From Petrimonas sp. (GTDB lineage Bacteria; Bacteroidota; Bacteroidia; Bacteroidales; Dysgonomonadaceae): a stretch of 64,000 nt of DNA. The notes below the pieces were generated by a model. It worked only from the letters and a program-made list of their open reading frames with translations, was not told the origin of the DNA and did not search any database. The position numbers and the translations under genes are program-made. This document shows positions 9,087 through 18,513 of the stretch, in pieces; position 1 is the first letter of the stretch, and every line of letters starts with the position of its first letter. Location of the stretch: NCBI GenBank assembly GCA_012839475.1, contig DUNG01000022.1, positions 21,721 through 85,720 on the forward strand. Direction: 5' to 3'.

Positions 9087-10427
9087 ATGACGCTAATTCA
9101 TAGGGCCACGGTGGTAAATGAAGGGGAAACTTATGAGGGATCCCTGCTGCTGAAGGGGCAAAAGATTGCTCGCGTGATACGGGGGGAGGTGCCGGAACCG
9201 GTATTTAGGCAGTGCCGGCAGATAATTGACGCACGTGGCCTATGGCTGTTGCCCGGCGTTATCGATGATCATGTACATTTTCGTGAGCCTGGGCTAACGC
9301 GTAAGGGCGATATGTTTACCGAGAGCCGTGCCGCGGTGGCCGGCGGGGTAACCTCCTGCATGGAGATGCCCAACACCGTGCCGCAAACGACCACCATCGA
9401 GACGTTGGAGCAAAAGTTCGAACGGGCCGCCTCTCAATCGATGGTCAACTACTCATTTTACCTTGGTGCCACGAACGACAACCTCTCCGAGTTGAAAAAG
9501 GGGGACCCGAAAGCGGTGTGTGGCGTGAAGCTGTTCATGGGGGCTTCCACCGGCAACATGTTGGTGGATCATGCGCGTACCTTGCAAGCGATCTTCGCCG
9601 AGGTCGATATGTTGATTGCCGCCCACTGCGAGCAGGAGGATATCATCAGGGAGAACATCGCGCTGTATGAGCGCGAGTTCGGCGAAGCGATTCCTATCGA
9701 ATACCACCCCCTTATTAGAAGTGCCGAGGCATGCTACCGCTCCTCTGCCGAAGCGGTAGAGCTTGCCGACAGGTACGGTACAAGGCTACACGTGCTGCAT
9801 CTCTCTACCGGGCGGGAGCTGAGCCTTTTTGACATGGCACCGGTGGAGGAGAAAAAGATCACCTCGGAAGTGTGCGTGCACCACCTATGGTTCACAGACG
9901 AGGACTACGCCCGGCTGGGAAGCCGCGTGAAGTGGAACCCCGCGATTAAAACCCAAACAGATAGGGAGGCATTGAGAGAAGGCCTGAAGCAGGGCAAGGT
10001 GGATGTGGTGGCGACCGATCATGCGCCGCACCTGCTAGAGGAGAAGGAAGGCGGGGCATTACAGGCCGCATCGGGCGGTCCGTCATTGCAACACTCGCTG
10101 CAAGTGGTGCTGGAGCTAGCGGCCAAGGGCATTTTCTCGAGGGAGCAAGTGGTGGAGAAGATGTGCCATGCGCCAGCCAAGCTGTTCCGTGTAAAGGAGC
10201 GGGGATTTATCCGTGAGGGGTATTACGCCGACCTGGTGTTGGTAGACCCGAATCGGCCCCACCTGGTTTCGGATGGTAACGTTTGGTATAAGTGCGGCTG
10301 GTCCCCTTTCTTAGGGGAGACGTTTGGCGCAACTGTGAGCAAGACGTTCGTCAACGGGTGCCTGGTGTACGATGAGGGTCGGTTCTACGAGAACTTCACC
10401 GGTGAAGCACTCCAGTTCGACAGGTAA
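9087..10427 (+). CDS. pyrC: Dihydroorotase (class I)
   Basis: The 446-residue protein has the amidohydrolase metal site DDHVHFREPG near residue 60, a VKLFMGASTGN segment containing the usual bridging lysine region, and the late ATDHAPH motif. It converts carbamoyl-aspartate to dihydroorotate in pyrimidine synthesis, in the cytoplasm. Length fits class I (about 430-450 residues), the type typical of Bacteroidota. Metal ligands appear intact, so an active enzyme is expected rather than an inactive PyrC-like partner. The ATG at 9087 is the natural start. Confidence 0.93.
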   Translation: MTLIHRATVVNEGETYEGSLLLKGQKIARVIRGEVPEPVFRQCRQIIDARGLWLLPGVIDDHVHFREPGLTRKGDMFTESRAAVAGGVTSCMEMPNTVPQTTTIETLEQKFERAASQSMVNYSFYLGATNDNLSELKKGDPKAVCGVKLFMGASTGNMLVDHARTLQAIFAEVDMLIAAHCEQEDIIRENIALYEREFGEAIPIEYHPLIRSAEACYRSSAEAVELADRYGTRLHVLHLSTGRELSLFDMAPVEEKKITSEVCVHHLWFTDEDYARLGSRVKWNPAIKTQTDREALREGLKQGKVDVVATDHAPHLLEEKEGGALQAASGGPSLQHSLQVVLELAAKGIFSREQVVEKMCHAPAKLFRVKERGFIREGYYADLVLVDPNRPHLVSDGNVWYKCGWSPFLGETFGATVSKTFVNGCLVYDEGRFYENFTGEALQFDR

Positions 10428-10574
10428 TGTAGTATTGGATGACCTGCAGCATACACAAAGTAATGTGAGTTATGCTCATGAACCCCTGTTTGATCACTAA
10501 CGTGGGGCAATATGTTGCGTTATAGCATCGGGTAAGTTTGGAATGGTCGAATAGGCATGGTGTAACACAAACGA

Positions 10575-13259
10575 TTATGGTATAATCGCTTCGGCTTCAA
10601 CCTCAATCTCTTTCGTGAAATGAATCATTTGGCCTAACCCTGTCACCCCTTCCCCGGTTACCTGGTAGGTACTTGCCCCGTCGGCCGTGTAAAACTCTAT
10701 AATAGCCTCCCCTTCCGGTGAGAAATTCACGTTAGGCTTCCAGTAGATGGTAGTACGAAAATCGGGCTCGGGCGACTCTTTCTCGTCGCTCGTTTCATAT
10801 TTCGGGGAGTAGAACTCCGCCGCCTGTTGGTAACCGAGCGGGATGATTTGGTCGATATTGGGAGATCGGGTGTTTTTTTGTACGAAACCCTTTTTGGTCG
10901 TGATCACGACGGCCCCGCTTGTGTTGGGATAGTATCCCAGCATGAAGGTGTTGTCTTTCATGATGAACAGGTTATCGATGGAAGAGACGTCAATCATATC
11001 CAGCTGGTCAAAAAAATCTTCGTACGTGATGTCATCGATCACGAAGAGCACCGGCAAATCGGATCGGGTGGTTGTTATGCGATCCGATTTCACGACGAGC
11101 CCCGGGGTGGTCAGGAGCAGCGTGTGTAAGCTACTGAACCTCCTTCTTTCAATCTCATCTGCTGTAATCAGCCCACTGGAGGAGATGGGAGAATAAAACT
11201 TCGACTGGGTGTAGGTCTCTTTGCTTTGAGCGGTGACCGTGAACTCCTCGAGCGCGATTGTCCTGATTCCATATTTGGCGGCATAGTCTTCGTTAGCCTG
11301 TTGCACGTAGGTATCCAAGTGGGAGTCGGAAGCAGATGACAGTCGTCCCTCTATAGGCACCGTGGCGTAAGAGCGGTCGGGGAACGTTTCTTGGTCGAGG
11401 TTAATCACGTTTCGCCTACTCCCCTGTTTACTTAGCGATTGTACCGTGATCACCGTTCCCTCCGGGTATTCCACCTTGAACAGGAATCTACCCTTCTCGT
11501 CTGCCACGGTGGTTTCGCCGCTCAAAAGCGTGTCGAGGCTAGCCATTAGGCTTATCTCACCATCTTCCATACTCCTTAACAGCGCCTCTGTTTTCCCGCT
11601 AACCTCTTGGAACTGCTCGGGCAGGAAGGTGTTAGGTGTCGCGATGATACCCTTCAGCACGCTGGGGATATCATACCTTTTCCAGCCTTGTGTCATCAGC
11701 AACGCATCGAGCGCCTGCCGATCCGATTCATCGCCCGTGAAGTAGGTGGCGGGAGATTCCACGTGGCCTTGGATTTCGGAGGAGAGTAGAAGCGTTGAGA
11801 TCAAGTTGTCCACGGTATCAGTGATCGCCTTGTTTTTATCAATCACCGAAACGGCCAGGTTGTTCATGTAGGTCACGGTGTCCATCTCTGCCAGCTTGAG
11901 CTTTAGGGTAACATGTTCTCTGCTTTTGTACGAGGGGGCGGAGGGCGCTACGTCCAAACGGGGAAAGTCCTCCTCGTTGATGTTGAAAACCAGTCGTTCG
12001 CTCAGTATCTCTCGCTTCTCGTCAAGCAAAAGAAAACAGGTTATTCCCGATGGAAAAATATTCACGGGGAAGGAGTAGCTTTCGGTTTCGGGCGACCATG
12101 GCTCATGGTACAGCACGAGTCCCTTATGGTGAATCAAAAGGGATACCGGGTTTCTTGGGGCCGCGTCACCTTTTAGGAGAGAGGCGACAAACAGGTTGCG
12201 GGTTTTTCGCACGTGGATTGTCCTCGCCCGGGGTTCTACCAAGGGCAGGTCCAAGCGCTTGATCGCACCGCTTTTTGTCTCACAGATGGCGTAATAGGTT
12301 TCGTTGGGTTCAACGAATAGAAAAAATGCCCCCATCCCCAACGGGTGGCTCGTGAATTCGGCCACCTTTTCACCTTTGGTGTTATAAACGAAACCGGTAA
12401 CCTCTTCACCCAGTCCGGAGGGGTTGATGGCCTTGAAGCCTACCCGGCACGCTTGAAGCGGGACAAGGTAACCTCCCTCGGGGTGGAACGTCACCTCGAA
12501 GTCATCGGCCGCGTAAGGGATAGGGTAGTACCGTTCGAACTTTCTCCCCTCGTGGACGATGGCTAACAGCATGTTCCTGTTGCTTCGTCTCTTGTTCATC
12601 ACGAACGAGCTGTTGAAACGGTTTCCCTCTTTCGGTCTTATTGTCCGTGTGGTTTCATCCGACAGCTTGAACGTCACCATTTCGGGGGCGATCGTGTCAC
12701 CGTTCACTCGATCCACGAATTGGAAGGTGACATCGACTTTGCTGCCGTTGGCCTCGAAGTGGGCAATGGGTTCAACCTGTAAAGAGTAGGGGTCCAGCAC
12801 GCGTATCGCCTTTTTAAAGAACGCCTCGTTCCCCTGGTTACGCATGTAGCGAGTATACGCCCGAAGCGTGTAGCTTCCTTCGGCCAGGTCATCTTCCAAA
12901 TCGATGTAGCCGGCGAATACCCCGATGCTATCCGGGCGTATTTTCACCCGTTTTATCAATTCGTCGAACGGGTTAAACAGTTCCAGGTAGACATAGCGAC
13001 TATAGAATGCGGGCCGGTTGCTCGTGGCATCTATCAGGTGGGCACGTAGCCATACCCGCTCTCCCGATAAGTAGACCGATTTGTCGGTCTGCACGTAGAT
13101 CTTTTCATGTGGGAAGCTGCTCAGTTGTTCGTTGAACTGATTGGTGACCCAATACGGATCATGTTCAGCTTCAATTGGTTCATGCGCAGTGTCTTGAGCC
13201 AATAGGGCGGTCATGCACCATGCGAGCAATAGGATAAACACCACCTTTTTCATGACCAT
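10575..13259 (-). CDS. Secreted MG2 macroglobulin-like protein with TonB plug-like C-terminal region
   Basis: The 894-residue product has a signal peptide (MKKVVFILLLAWCMTALLAQ). Near residues 50-150 lies a macroglobulin-2-type domain: HEKIYVQTDKSVYLSGERVW, then SYTLRAYTRYMRNQG. Around 690-790 is a plug-like segment with LLLTTPGLVV and SGAVVITTKKG, but no beta-barrel follows. Proteins of this layout are common in Bacteroidota and are probably periplasmic or outer-membrane associated; their job is not established. It is the last gene of a minus-strand run after aroB (75-base gap). The start is ATG 13259 or the MKK start at 13253. Function is left open. Confidence 0.72.
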   Translation of the reverse strand: MVMKKVVFILLLAWCMTALLAQDTAHEPIEAEHDPYWVTNQFNEQLSSFPHEKIYVQTDKSVYLSGERVWLRAHLIDATSNRPAFYSRYVYLELFNPFDELIKRVKIRPDSIGVFAGYIDLEDDLAEGSYTLRAYTRYMRNQGNEAFFKKAIRVLDPYSLQVEPIAHFEANGSKVDVTFQFVDRVNGDTIAPEMVTFKLSDETTRTIRPKEGNRFNSSFVMNKRRSNRNMLLAIVHEGRKFERYYPIPYAADDFEVTFHPEGGYLVPLQACRVGFKAINPSGLGEEVTGFVYNTKGEKVAEFTSHPLGMGAFFLFVEPNETYYAICETKSGAIKRLDLPLVEPRARTIHVRKTRNLFVASLLKGDAAPRNPVSLLIHHKGLVLYHEPWSPETESYSFPVNIFPSGITCFLLLDEKREILSERLVFNINEEDFPRLDVAPSAPSYKSREHVTLKLKLAEMDTVTYMNNLAVSVIDKNKAITDTVDNLISTLLLSSEIQGHVESPATYFTGDESDRQALDALLMTQGWKRYDIPSVLKGIIATPNTFLPEQFQEVSGKTEALLRSMEDGEISLMASLDTLLSGETTVADEKGRFLFKVEYPEGTVITVQSLSKQGSRRNVINLDQETFPDRSYATVPIEGRLSSASDSHLDTYVQQANEDYAAKYGIRTIALEEFTVTAQSKETYTQSKFYSPISSSGLITADEIERRRFSSLHTLLLTTPGLVVKSDRITTTRSDLPVLFVIDDITYEDFFDQLDMIDVSSIDNLFIMKDNTFMLGYYPNTSGAVVITTKKGFVQKNTRSPNIDQIIPLGYQQAAEFYSPKYETSDEKESPEPDFRTTIYWKPNVNFSPEGEAIIEFYTADGASTYQVTGEGVTGLGQMIHFTKEIEVEAEAIIP

Positions 13260-13334
13260 GCTTTTTTTGTTTTAGCTTTCACGTTACCTACGCTTGATCC
13301 CCGGCATATTTGGGACATGGGCAGCGTTGTTGTT

Positions 13335-14405
13335 TTAACATGACGTGAAGAGTTCGACAAAGAAGTCGAACGCGTCGAACAGCGTGTTTTTCTCCACGGC
13401 CTGATCGATTAGCACGTTGCCAATATCCTTTAGCAGGGTGAAGCGCATGGCTTCTCCCACGTTCTTTTTGTCGTGCATGGCAATCTCATGCAGGGCATCG
13501 TAGTCGCCACATGTGATAGGAAAAGGTCCGTAATGTTGCTGGATGAAACGTACCGTTTTCCGCAGTTTTTCTTCCGGGAAGCCGTGCAATCGGTACGACA
13601 GCCAGAGTGCAACGACCAGCCCCCATGCCACGGCGTATCCGTGAGGTACCGGCTTACCGCATCCAAGCGCGAAGCTTTCGAACGCGTGCCCCGCGGTGTG
13701 ACCCAGGTTGAGCGCTTTGCGCAGGTTCTTCTCGTACGGGTCTTTTTCCACGATGGCCTGTTTTATGGCCACAGACCGGAAGAGTAGTTCGTTGAGTGAT
13801 GGGTAATCGATTTGTTGAAGGGGAAAGGTGAGGAGTCTGTCCCACTCTTCCGTGGAGTGGAGGAGTGCGTGTTTCACCATCTCGGCGTAGCCAGATAGGA
13901 TGGCCGGGCGATCGAGACTTCGGAAAAAAACGGGTGAGAGCAACACGGCATACGGGGGGTAGAAGGCACCCACCTCGTTTTTGTACCCTTGGAAGTTAAT
14001 ACCTGTCTTACCCCCTACTGCCGCGTCCACTGCCCCTAAGAGCGTGGTGGGTATGTTGATGTACCGGATGCCCCGCTTGAAGGTAGCTGCCGCGAAACCG
14101 CCCAGATCGCTCACCATTCCTCCCCCTAAGTTGATCAGTAGCGAGTGGCGGGTGGCTCCATTCTCGGTAAGCTGTTCCCACACCCTGCTCAAGCTGTCGA
14201 GTGTTTTGTTCGAGTCGCCCGGGGGAATAACGATGGTCGTGGCGTCTCGTGTCGCTGGAATACCTTGTAAGAGCGGGAAGCAATGAATCAAGGTCTGTTC
14301 ATCCACCAGGATAAAGCATTTATCGGGGCGAATGGGCTCTATGATCTCCTGTAGGTCACTCGCGAGGCGACCGCTTTTTATTACCCGTTGCGTTATCCTA
14401 TTCAT
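13335..14405 (-). CDS. aroB: 3-dehydroquinate synthase
   Basis: The 356-residue protein shows the AroB landmarks: LINLGGGMVSDLGGFAAATFKRG (NAD-binding glycine-rich stretch), PTTLLGAVDAAVGGKTGIN, and LNLGHTAGHAFE with zinc-binding histidines. It converts DAHP to 3-dehydroquinate, the second step of the shikimate pathway, using NAD and a divalent metal. Length matches the family. It sits between the GH3-beta-lactamase gene (57 bases upstream) and the MG2 gene on the same strand, though those partners have no obvious link to aromatic synthesis. Confidence 0.95.
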   Translation of the reverse strand: MNRITQRVIKSGRLASDLQEIIEPIRPDKCFILVDEQTLIHCFPLLQGIPATRDATTIVIPPGDSNKTLDSLSRVWEQLTENGATRHSLLINLGGGMVSDLGGFAAATFKRGIRYINIPTTLLGAVDAAVGGKTGINFQGYKNEVGAFYPPYAVLLSPVFFRSLDRPAILSGYAEMVKHALLHSTEEWDRLLTFPLQQIDYPSLNELLFRSVAIKQAIVEKDPYEKNLRKALNLGHTAGHAFESFALGCGKPVPHGYAVAWGLVVALWLSYRLHGFPEEKLRKTVRFIQQHYGPFPITCGDYDALHEIAMHDKKNVGEAMRFTLLKDIGNVLIDQAVEKNTLFDAFDFFVELFTSC

Positions 14406-14462
14406 CGTGCTGCTTGTTTTGTTACCTATTGCGTTACTGTACCTGTTGCATTGTGTTTCTCG

Positions 14463-17400
14463 TTACGTTGCATCTCCTCTCCCCTTTACTTCTTCCACAT
14501 TCTCAACGTTCTCAAAGCTTGTAATTTCTTCTTGATCGGTTTTGTGGTAATCACCGTTAAGGATTCGGTAGATCTCTTCTTGAATCCGTTCACGGATGCT
14601 TAGCGTGGATAGCTTGTTGGGGGATCGGGAGGGATTGACCCGGTTTGATAGGAAGATAAAAATCATATCGTGGGTGGGGTCCACCCATAAGCTGGTGCCC
14701 GTGAAGCCGGTATGGCCATACGTCTCAATGGGGGTGCCTGGGCTGGTAGGGCTTGTTCTCGTGTTTCGTGGGTCTGGTTTGTCGAATCCCAGTCCCCGGC
14801 GGCTAACGCTACTTTTCGTTGAGGTGAAAAGACGCACTGTCTCTTCGCTTAAAAGCCTTTCTCCACCGTATGTACCCCCGTTGAGCCACATCTGGCAAAG
14901 CTTGGCGAGGTCGTTTGCATTGGAGAAGAGCCCGGCATTGCCGGAGATGCCCCCGAAGAGGGCAGCCCCCTCATCGTGGACATGCCCCCGCAGTTGTTGT
15001 TTTCGGAAGAACGGGTCGTTCTCGGTAGGCGCTATTTGCTCGATCGGCATTTGCTCCAGGGGCAGGAAGGTAGTGGTCGTGGCACCTAGCTTACGGTAGA
15101 AGTGCTTTTTAACGTATTCGTCAAGGGTTTTGCCGCTCATCTCTTCTACCGCCTCTTTCAGCAACATGAAGTTAAGACAGCTGTACCTGTACCTCCCTAC
15201 CCCTCGAAGGGGGGTTGCGATGATCTCCTTCAGGAGCATTTCGTGCATCTTGTTGCTAGCGTACAGGTCTTTTGCCACGGGGAGGGGAAACTTTTCAGAC
15301 GGGCTGGAAGCGATTAAGTCAGGTAGGAATTGGTAATCGGTGCGAAACCAAGCCCCGGCGTAGTTCGCGTGAAAGGTGGGGGAGTGAGCGCCAGACAACT
15401 TCCCGGGATAGCTCTCTTCGTCAATGGCGGTGGCGTAGTAAGGGATAAAGGATGTCATTCCTGACTCGTGTAGCAGGAGGGTTCGGATGGTTATGGAACT
15501 TTTGTTGCTCCCTTTGGTTAATGGAACGAATTTACCGATGGGGTCTCGCAAGGCCAGCTTCTTCTCGTCGTACAGCTTCATCACGGCCGGGAGGGTGGCG
15601 GCGACCTTCGTGATGGATGCCAGGTCGTAGACCGTTTCGTTGGTCACCCACGTGCCGTGGTCGTACTCCTGCTTCCCGAACACCTTCTCGTAGATGACTA
15701 CCCCATCTTTCGCGATCATGATTTGGCAGCCCGGGTAGGCCATTTCCCGTAGGCCCTCTATCGCGAGGCTATCTATAAGTCGGAAGTGTGTGGAGACGAG
15801 TCCTACCTCTTCGGGTGTGGAGTAGCCCAGGCGGATCTTTTTCGTATCCATCCCACTGCCTTCGGGGTAATCACTGGTGGTGACCGGTATTCGTCCCGTC
15901 ATAGCGATACCACCAAAGATGCCTTGCGCCGCGTTGATCTGTGCGAAGTGGCTGTTGTCGTACCCTACGATAACGGCCGTGGCTTCCTTGGTAGTCGAAC
16001 GAAAGGCGTTGAGGCGGTAGGGCGACGTGAAGAGCACCAAGATTACCTTAGTCTCTTTCGCTAGTTGCTGTAGGGCGATAGCGTCTCCCGCGCTAGGAGA
16101 GTGAATGGACAGGACAACCACGTCGAACTTCTTCAATTCCTCTATATTGGCGATACTGCTCGTCGTTTCTGCTTGAAAAAACTGCAGGTTGCCTTGCTTT
16201 TTCAGGTAGTGTTGGAAGGGGTTTGGTGTTGAAGCCCCAATCGTTACAGAGGCAATAGTCGTGGTGTCTAGCCCTTTCAAAGGGAGGAGGTTGCTTTCAT
16301 CCTTGAGCAACGTGATGGCTCCCTCGTAAATCCTTCGGAGCGTCCACTCGGCTGTCGGGGCGTGTATTTTTTCGCGTAGCGTTTTTGTATCGATTGGCTT
16401 GAAGTGACACGCTCCCGTGATGTATTTATAGGAAAGGACTTTTCGCACCTTCTCCTCCAAGAGTGAGTTGGGAATCACGCCCGATTCCACCGCCCTCTTC
16501 ACCGATTCCACCTCCTTTTTTGGATCTACCGAGCCCAGCAAGATGTCGTTACCGGCAAGCAATGCCTGCACGCTTACATCCGGTTGATCGGCAACCCCTT
16601 TCATTGCCATCCCGTCACTGAACGTTAGCCCGTCAAAGCCCATCTCCTCCTTGAGCAGTTGAATCCCCACCTCTGTTGATAGTGACGCCGGTTTGCCCCG
16701 CGTGTGAAGGGTTGGTACGTTGAGGTGGCCAATCATGATTCCCGAAAGACCTGCTTCGATGTATTTCTTAAATGGCAGGAGCTCGACGCTGTCCAAGCGC
16801 ATCCTATCGTGTGGAATAGTGGGTAGGGTGAGGTGCGAGTCCTCCGACGTGTCACCATGTCCCGGGAAGTGCTTGGCCACGGCCATAACACCGCTCTCTT
16901 CCACCCCTTGGGCAAAGGCTATACCCTGTTCTGCCACCCTGTTGGGGTTTTCACCGTACGATCGCGTGCCGATAACCGGGTTATCGGGGTTGCTATGGAC
17001 ATCAACGGTCGGGGCGAAATTCACGTGAACACCCATCTCCCGGCACTGTCTGCCGACCTCCTGGCCGTATTGCCTGATGATTTCAGGATCTTGTATGGCG
17101 CCCACGATCGAGTTACGGGGGTACTTGGGTGCGTCTGTCAACCTCATGGAGAGTCCCCACTCCCCATCTACCGCGATTAAGAGAGGAATATCGGCCAGTT
17201 TTTGCGCGTTGTTAGTTATCGCTGCTTGTCGGCTCATTGTACCTGTAGAAAACAGAAGTCCACCCACCTTCTGATTCCGGATGTAGTCCGTGATTCGCTT
17301 TTCCCAATCGCTTGACGATGCCACGATGGGCATAAAGAGTTGTCCCACCTTCTGCTCGATGGTCATGGTGGCGAATACCGAGTCGACCCACTGGTTCATG

Positions 17401-17498
17401 GTTGCCCTGTCCGCTTGTTCGTATAATACAGGGGTGACTTGAGCCCTTGAAAAAAGGCAAGACACCCCAAGTAGGAATAGTAAAGCAGCTCTTCTCAT
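14463..17498 (-). CDS. GH3 beta-N-acetylhexosaminidase-type domain fused to a serine beta-lactamase-fold hydrolase
   Basis: The 1011-residue protein has a signal peptide. A GH3 domain lies at about 35-370, with the NagZ-type motif KHFPGHGDTSEDSHLTLP and the nucleophile region GLTFSDGMAMKG. A GH3 C-terminal-like domain follows to about 570. A class C beta-lactamase/DD-peptidase-like domain spans about 590-985, with SxxK in DLASITKVAATLP and a YSCLNF second motif. NagZ-like GH3 enzymes release N-acetylglucosamine; the second domain could act on peptide or ester bonds. A periplasmic role in peptidoglycan turnover or muropeptide salvage is inferred. This fusion is known in Bacteroidota. It lies between the 5'-nucleotidase genes and aroB. 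Confidence 0.85.
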   Translation of the reverse strand: MRRAALLFLLGVSCLFSRAQVTPVLYEQADRATMNQWVDSVFATMTIEQKVGQLFMPIVASSSDWEKRITDYIRNQKVGGLLFSTGTMSRQAAITNNAQKLADIPLLIAVDGEWGLSMRLTDAPKYPRNSIVGAIQDPEIIRQYGQEVGRQCREMGVHVNFAPTVDVHSNPDNPVIGTRSYGENPNRVAEQGIAFAQGVEESGVMAVAKHFPGHGDTSEDSHLTLPTIPHDRMRLDSVELLPFKKYIEAGLSGIMIGHLNVPTLHTRGKPASLSTEVGIQLLKEEMGFDGLTFSDGMAMKGVADQPDVSVQALLAGNDILLGSVDPKKEVESVKRAVESGVIPNSLLEEKVRKVLSYKYITGACHFKPIDTKTLREKIHAPTAEWTLRRIYEGAITLLKDESNLLPLKGLDTTTIASVTIGASTPNPFQHYLKKQGNLQFFQAETTSSIANIEELKKFDVVVLSIHSPSAGDAIALQQLAKETKVILVLFTSPYRLNAFRSTTKEATAVIVGYDNSHFAQINAAQGIFGGIAMTGRIPVTTSDYPEGSGMDTKKIRLGYSTPEEVGLVSTHFRLIDSLAIEGLREMAYPGCQIMIAKDGVVIYEKVFGKQEYDHGTWVTNETVYDLASITKVAATLPAVMKLYDEKKLALRDPIGKFVPLTKGSNKSSITIRTLLLHESGMTSFIPYYATAIDEESYPGKLSGAHSPTFHANYAGAWFRTDYQFLPDLIASSPSEKFPLPVAKDLYASNKMHEMLLKEIIATPLRGVGRYRYSCLNFMLLKEAVEEMSGKTLDEYVKKHFYRKLGATTTTFLPLEQMPIEQIAPTENDPFFRKQQLRGHVHDEGAALFGGISGNAGLFSNANDLAKLCQMWLNGGTYGGERLLSEETVRLFTSTKSSVSRRGLGFDKPDPRNTRTSPTSPGTPIETYGHTGFTGTSLWVDPTHDMIFIFLSNRVNPSRSPNKLSTLSIRERIQEEIYRILNGDYHKTDQEEITSFENVENVEEVKGRGDAT

Positions 17499-17569
17499 CG
17501 TGGTTTTTATCTTTCGTTGTAATCGTTTACCTCTTTCGTTTCATCTGTTCGCCTTTTTCAGTGCCATCT

Positions 17570-18394
17570 TTACCTGCTAAGTCGTACGTCGATTCTCCCC
17601 ACGTTGACACCTCTTCCGCTCGTTTGAAAGATGACCACCTCGTTATTGTCCAAGTCGTTTACCACGGCGGGTTCCGTCATGTGGGTGTGGCTGTGACCAC
17701 CGAGGATCAGGTCGATACCACGTGTTTTCGCGGCCAACTCCCTGTCTGCCGTGTAGCCCAGGTGGGATAGGCAAACTACCAGGTCGCAGCGGTGTTCTTG
17801 TCGTAGTCTCTTTGCCATCTCGTTGGCGGAAGTCACCGGGTCAAGGTACTTCATGCCCTTGTAGTGATCCGCCGCGATTAGTCCTCGCGGTTGGATGTTG
17901 ATACCCATTACTCCTACCCGTACTCCTCCCTTTTTCAGGATAAGGTAGGGGCGTATCAACCCCGCCATCGTCGTTTCCGAGAAGTCGTAATTGGTTGACA
18001 CGATAGGGAAGTGTGCCGCACGGACCACCTTCTCCAGCACTTCAAGCCCGTAGTCAAACTCGTGATTCCCCAGGGTTGCCGCGTCGTACTTCATCAGGTT
18101 CATCGTTTCCACTTCCACCTTCCCCTTGAAGAGGTTAAAGTAGGGTGTCCCCTGTAAAAAATCTCCGGCATCGAGGAGCAACACCTGTCTATTCTCTCTT
18201 CGTACTTCGTCGATATAGTTCGCCCTTCTCACCACGCCCCCCAAGCCGGGTGTGGATAGGTCGCTCACGGGAATGGGTTCGATACGGCTGTGGGTGTCAT
18301 TGGTATGGAGTATGACCAGTTGTTTTTGAGTGCACCCGAACAGGGTGAAGAGCACCAAGAAAAATAGGCTGCTGTATCTGTATAAGGTGTTCAT
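17570..18394 (-). CDS. 5'-nucleotidase metallophosphatase-domain lipoprotein
   Basis: The 274-residue protein carries the complete calcineurin-like motif series of UshA-type 5'-nucleotidases: ILHTNDTHSRIEP, LDAGDFLQGTPYF, TLGNHEFDYG, VCLSHLGY and GGHSHTHMTEP. An N-terminal lipobox (TLFGC) predicts a lipoprotein. It lacks the C-terminal substrate-binding domain, which is encoded by the gene just upstream (18514-19311). The two together equal one classical UshA. It should dephosphorylate nucleotides, NAD derivatives or UDP-sugars in the periplasm with two metal ions. Confidence 0.88.
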   Translation of the reverse strand: MNTLYRYSSLFFLVLFTLFGCTQKQLVILHTNDTHSRIEPIPVSDLSTPGLGGVVRRANYIDEVRRENRQVLLLDAGDFLQGTPYFNLFKGKVEVETMNLMKYDAATLGNHEFDYGLEVLEKVVRAAHFPIVSTNYDFSETTMAGLIRPYLILKKGGVRVGVMGINIQPRGLIAADHYKGMKYLDPVTSANEMAKRLRQEHRCDLVVCLSHLGYTADRELAAKTRGIDLILGGHSHTHMTEPAVVNDLDNNEVVIFQTSGRGVNVGRIDVRLSR

Positions 18395-18513
18395 GCTTAT
18401 TTTGTTGTTTGTGGATTGTTCTAATCGTTCTTCCTTTTGTTGTTGATTAGGCTGATTGTTTCTCTACCCCCCGTTTAAATACTACTTTAATTGTAATCGC
18501 TTGGTTATGCTTA

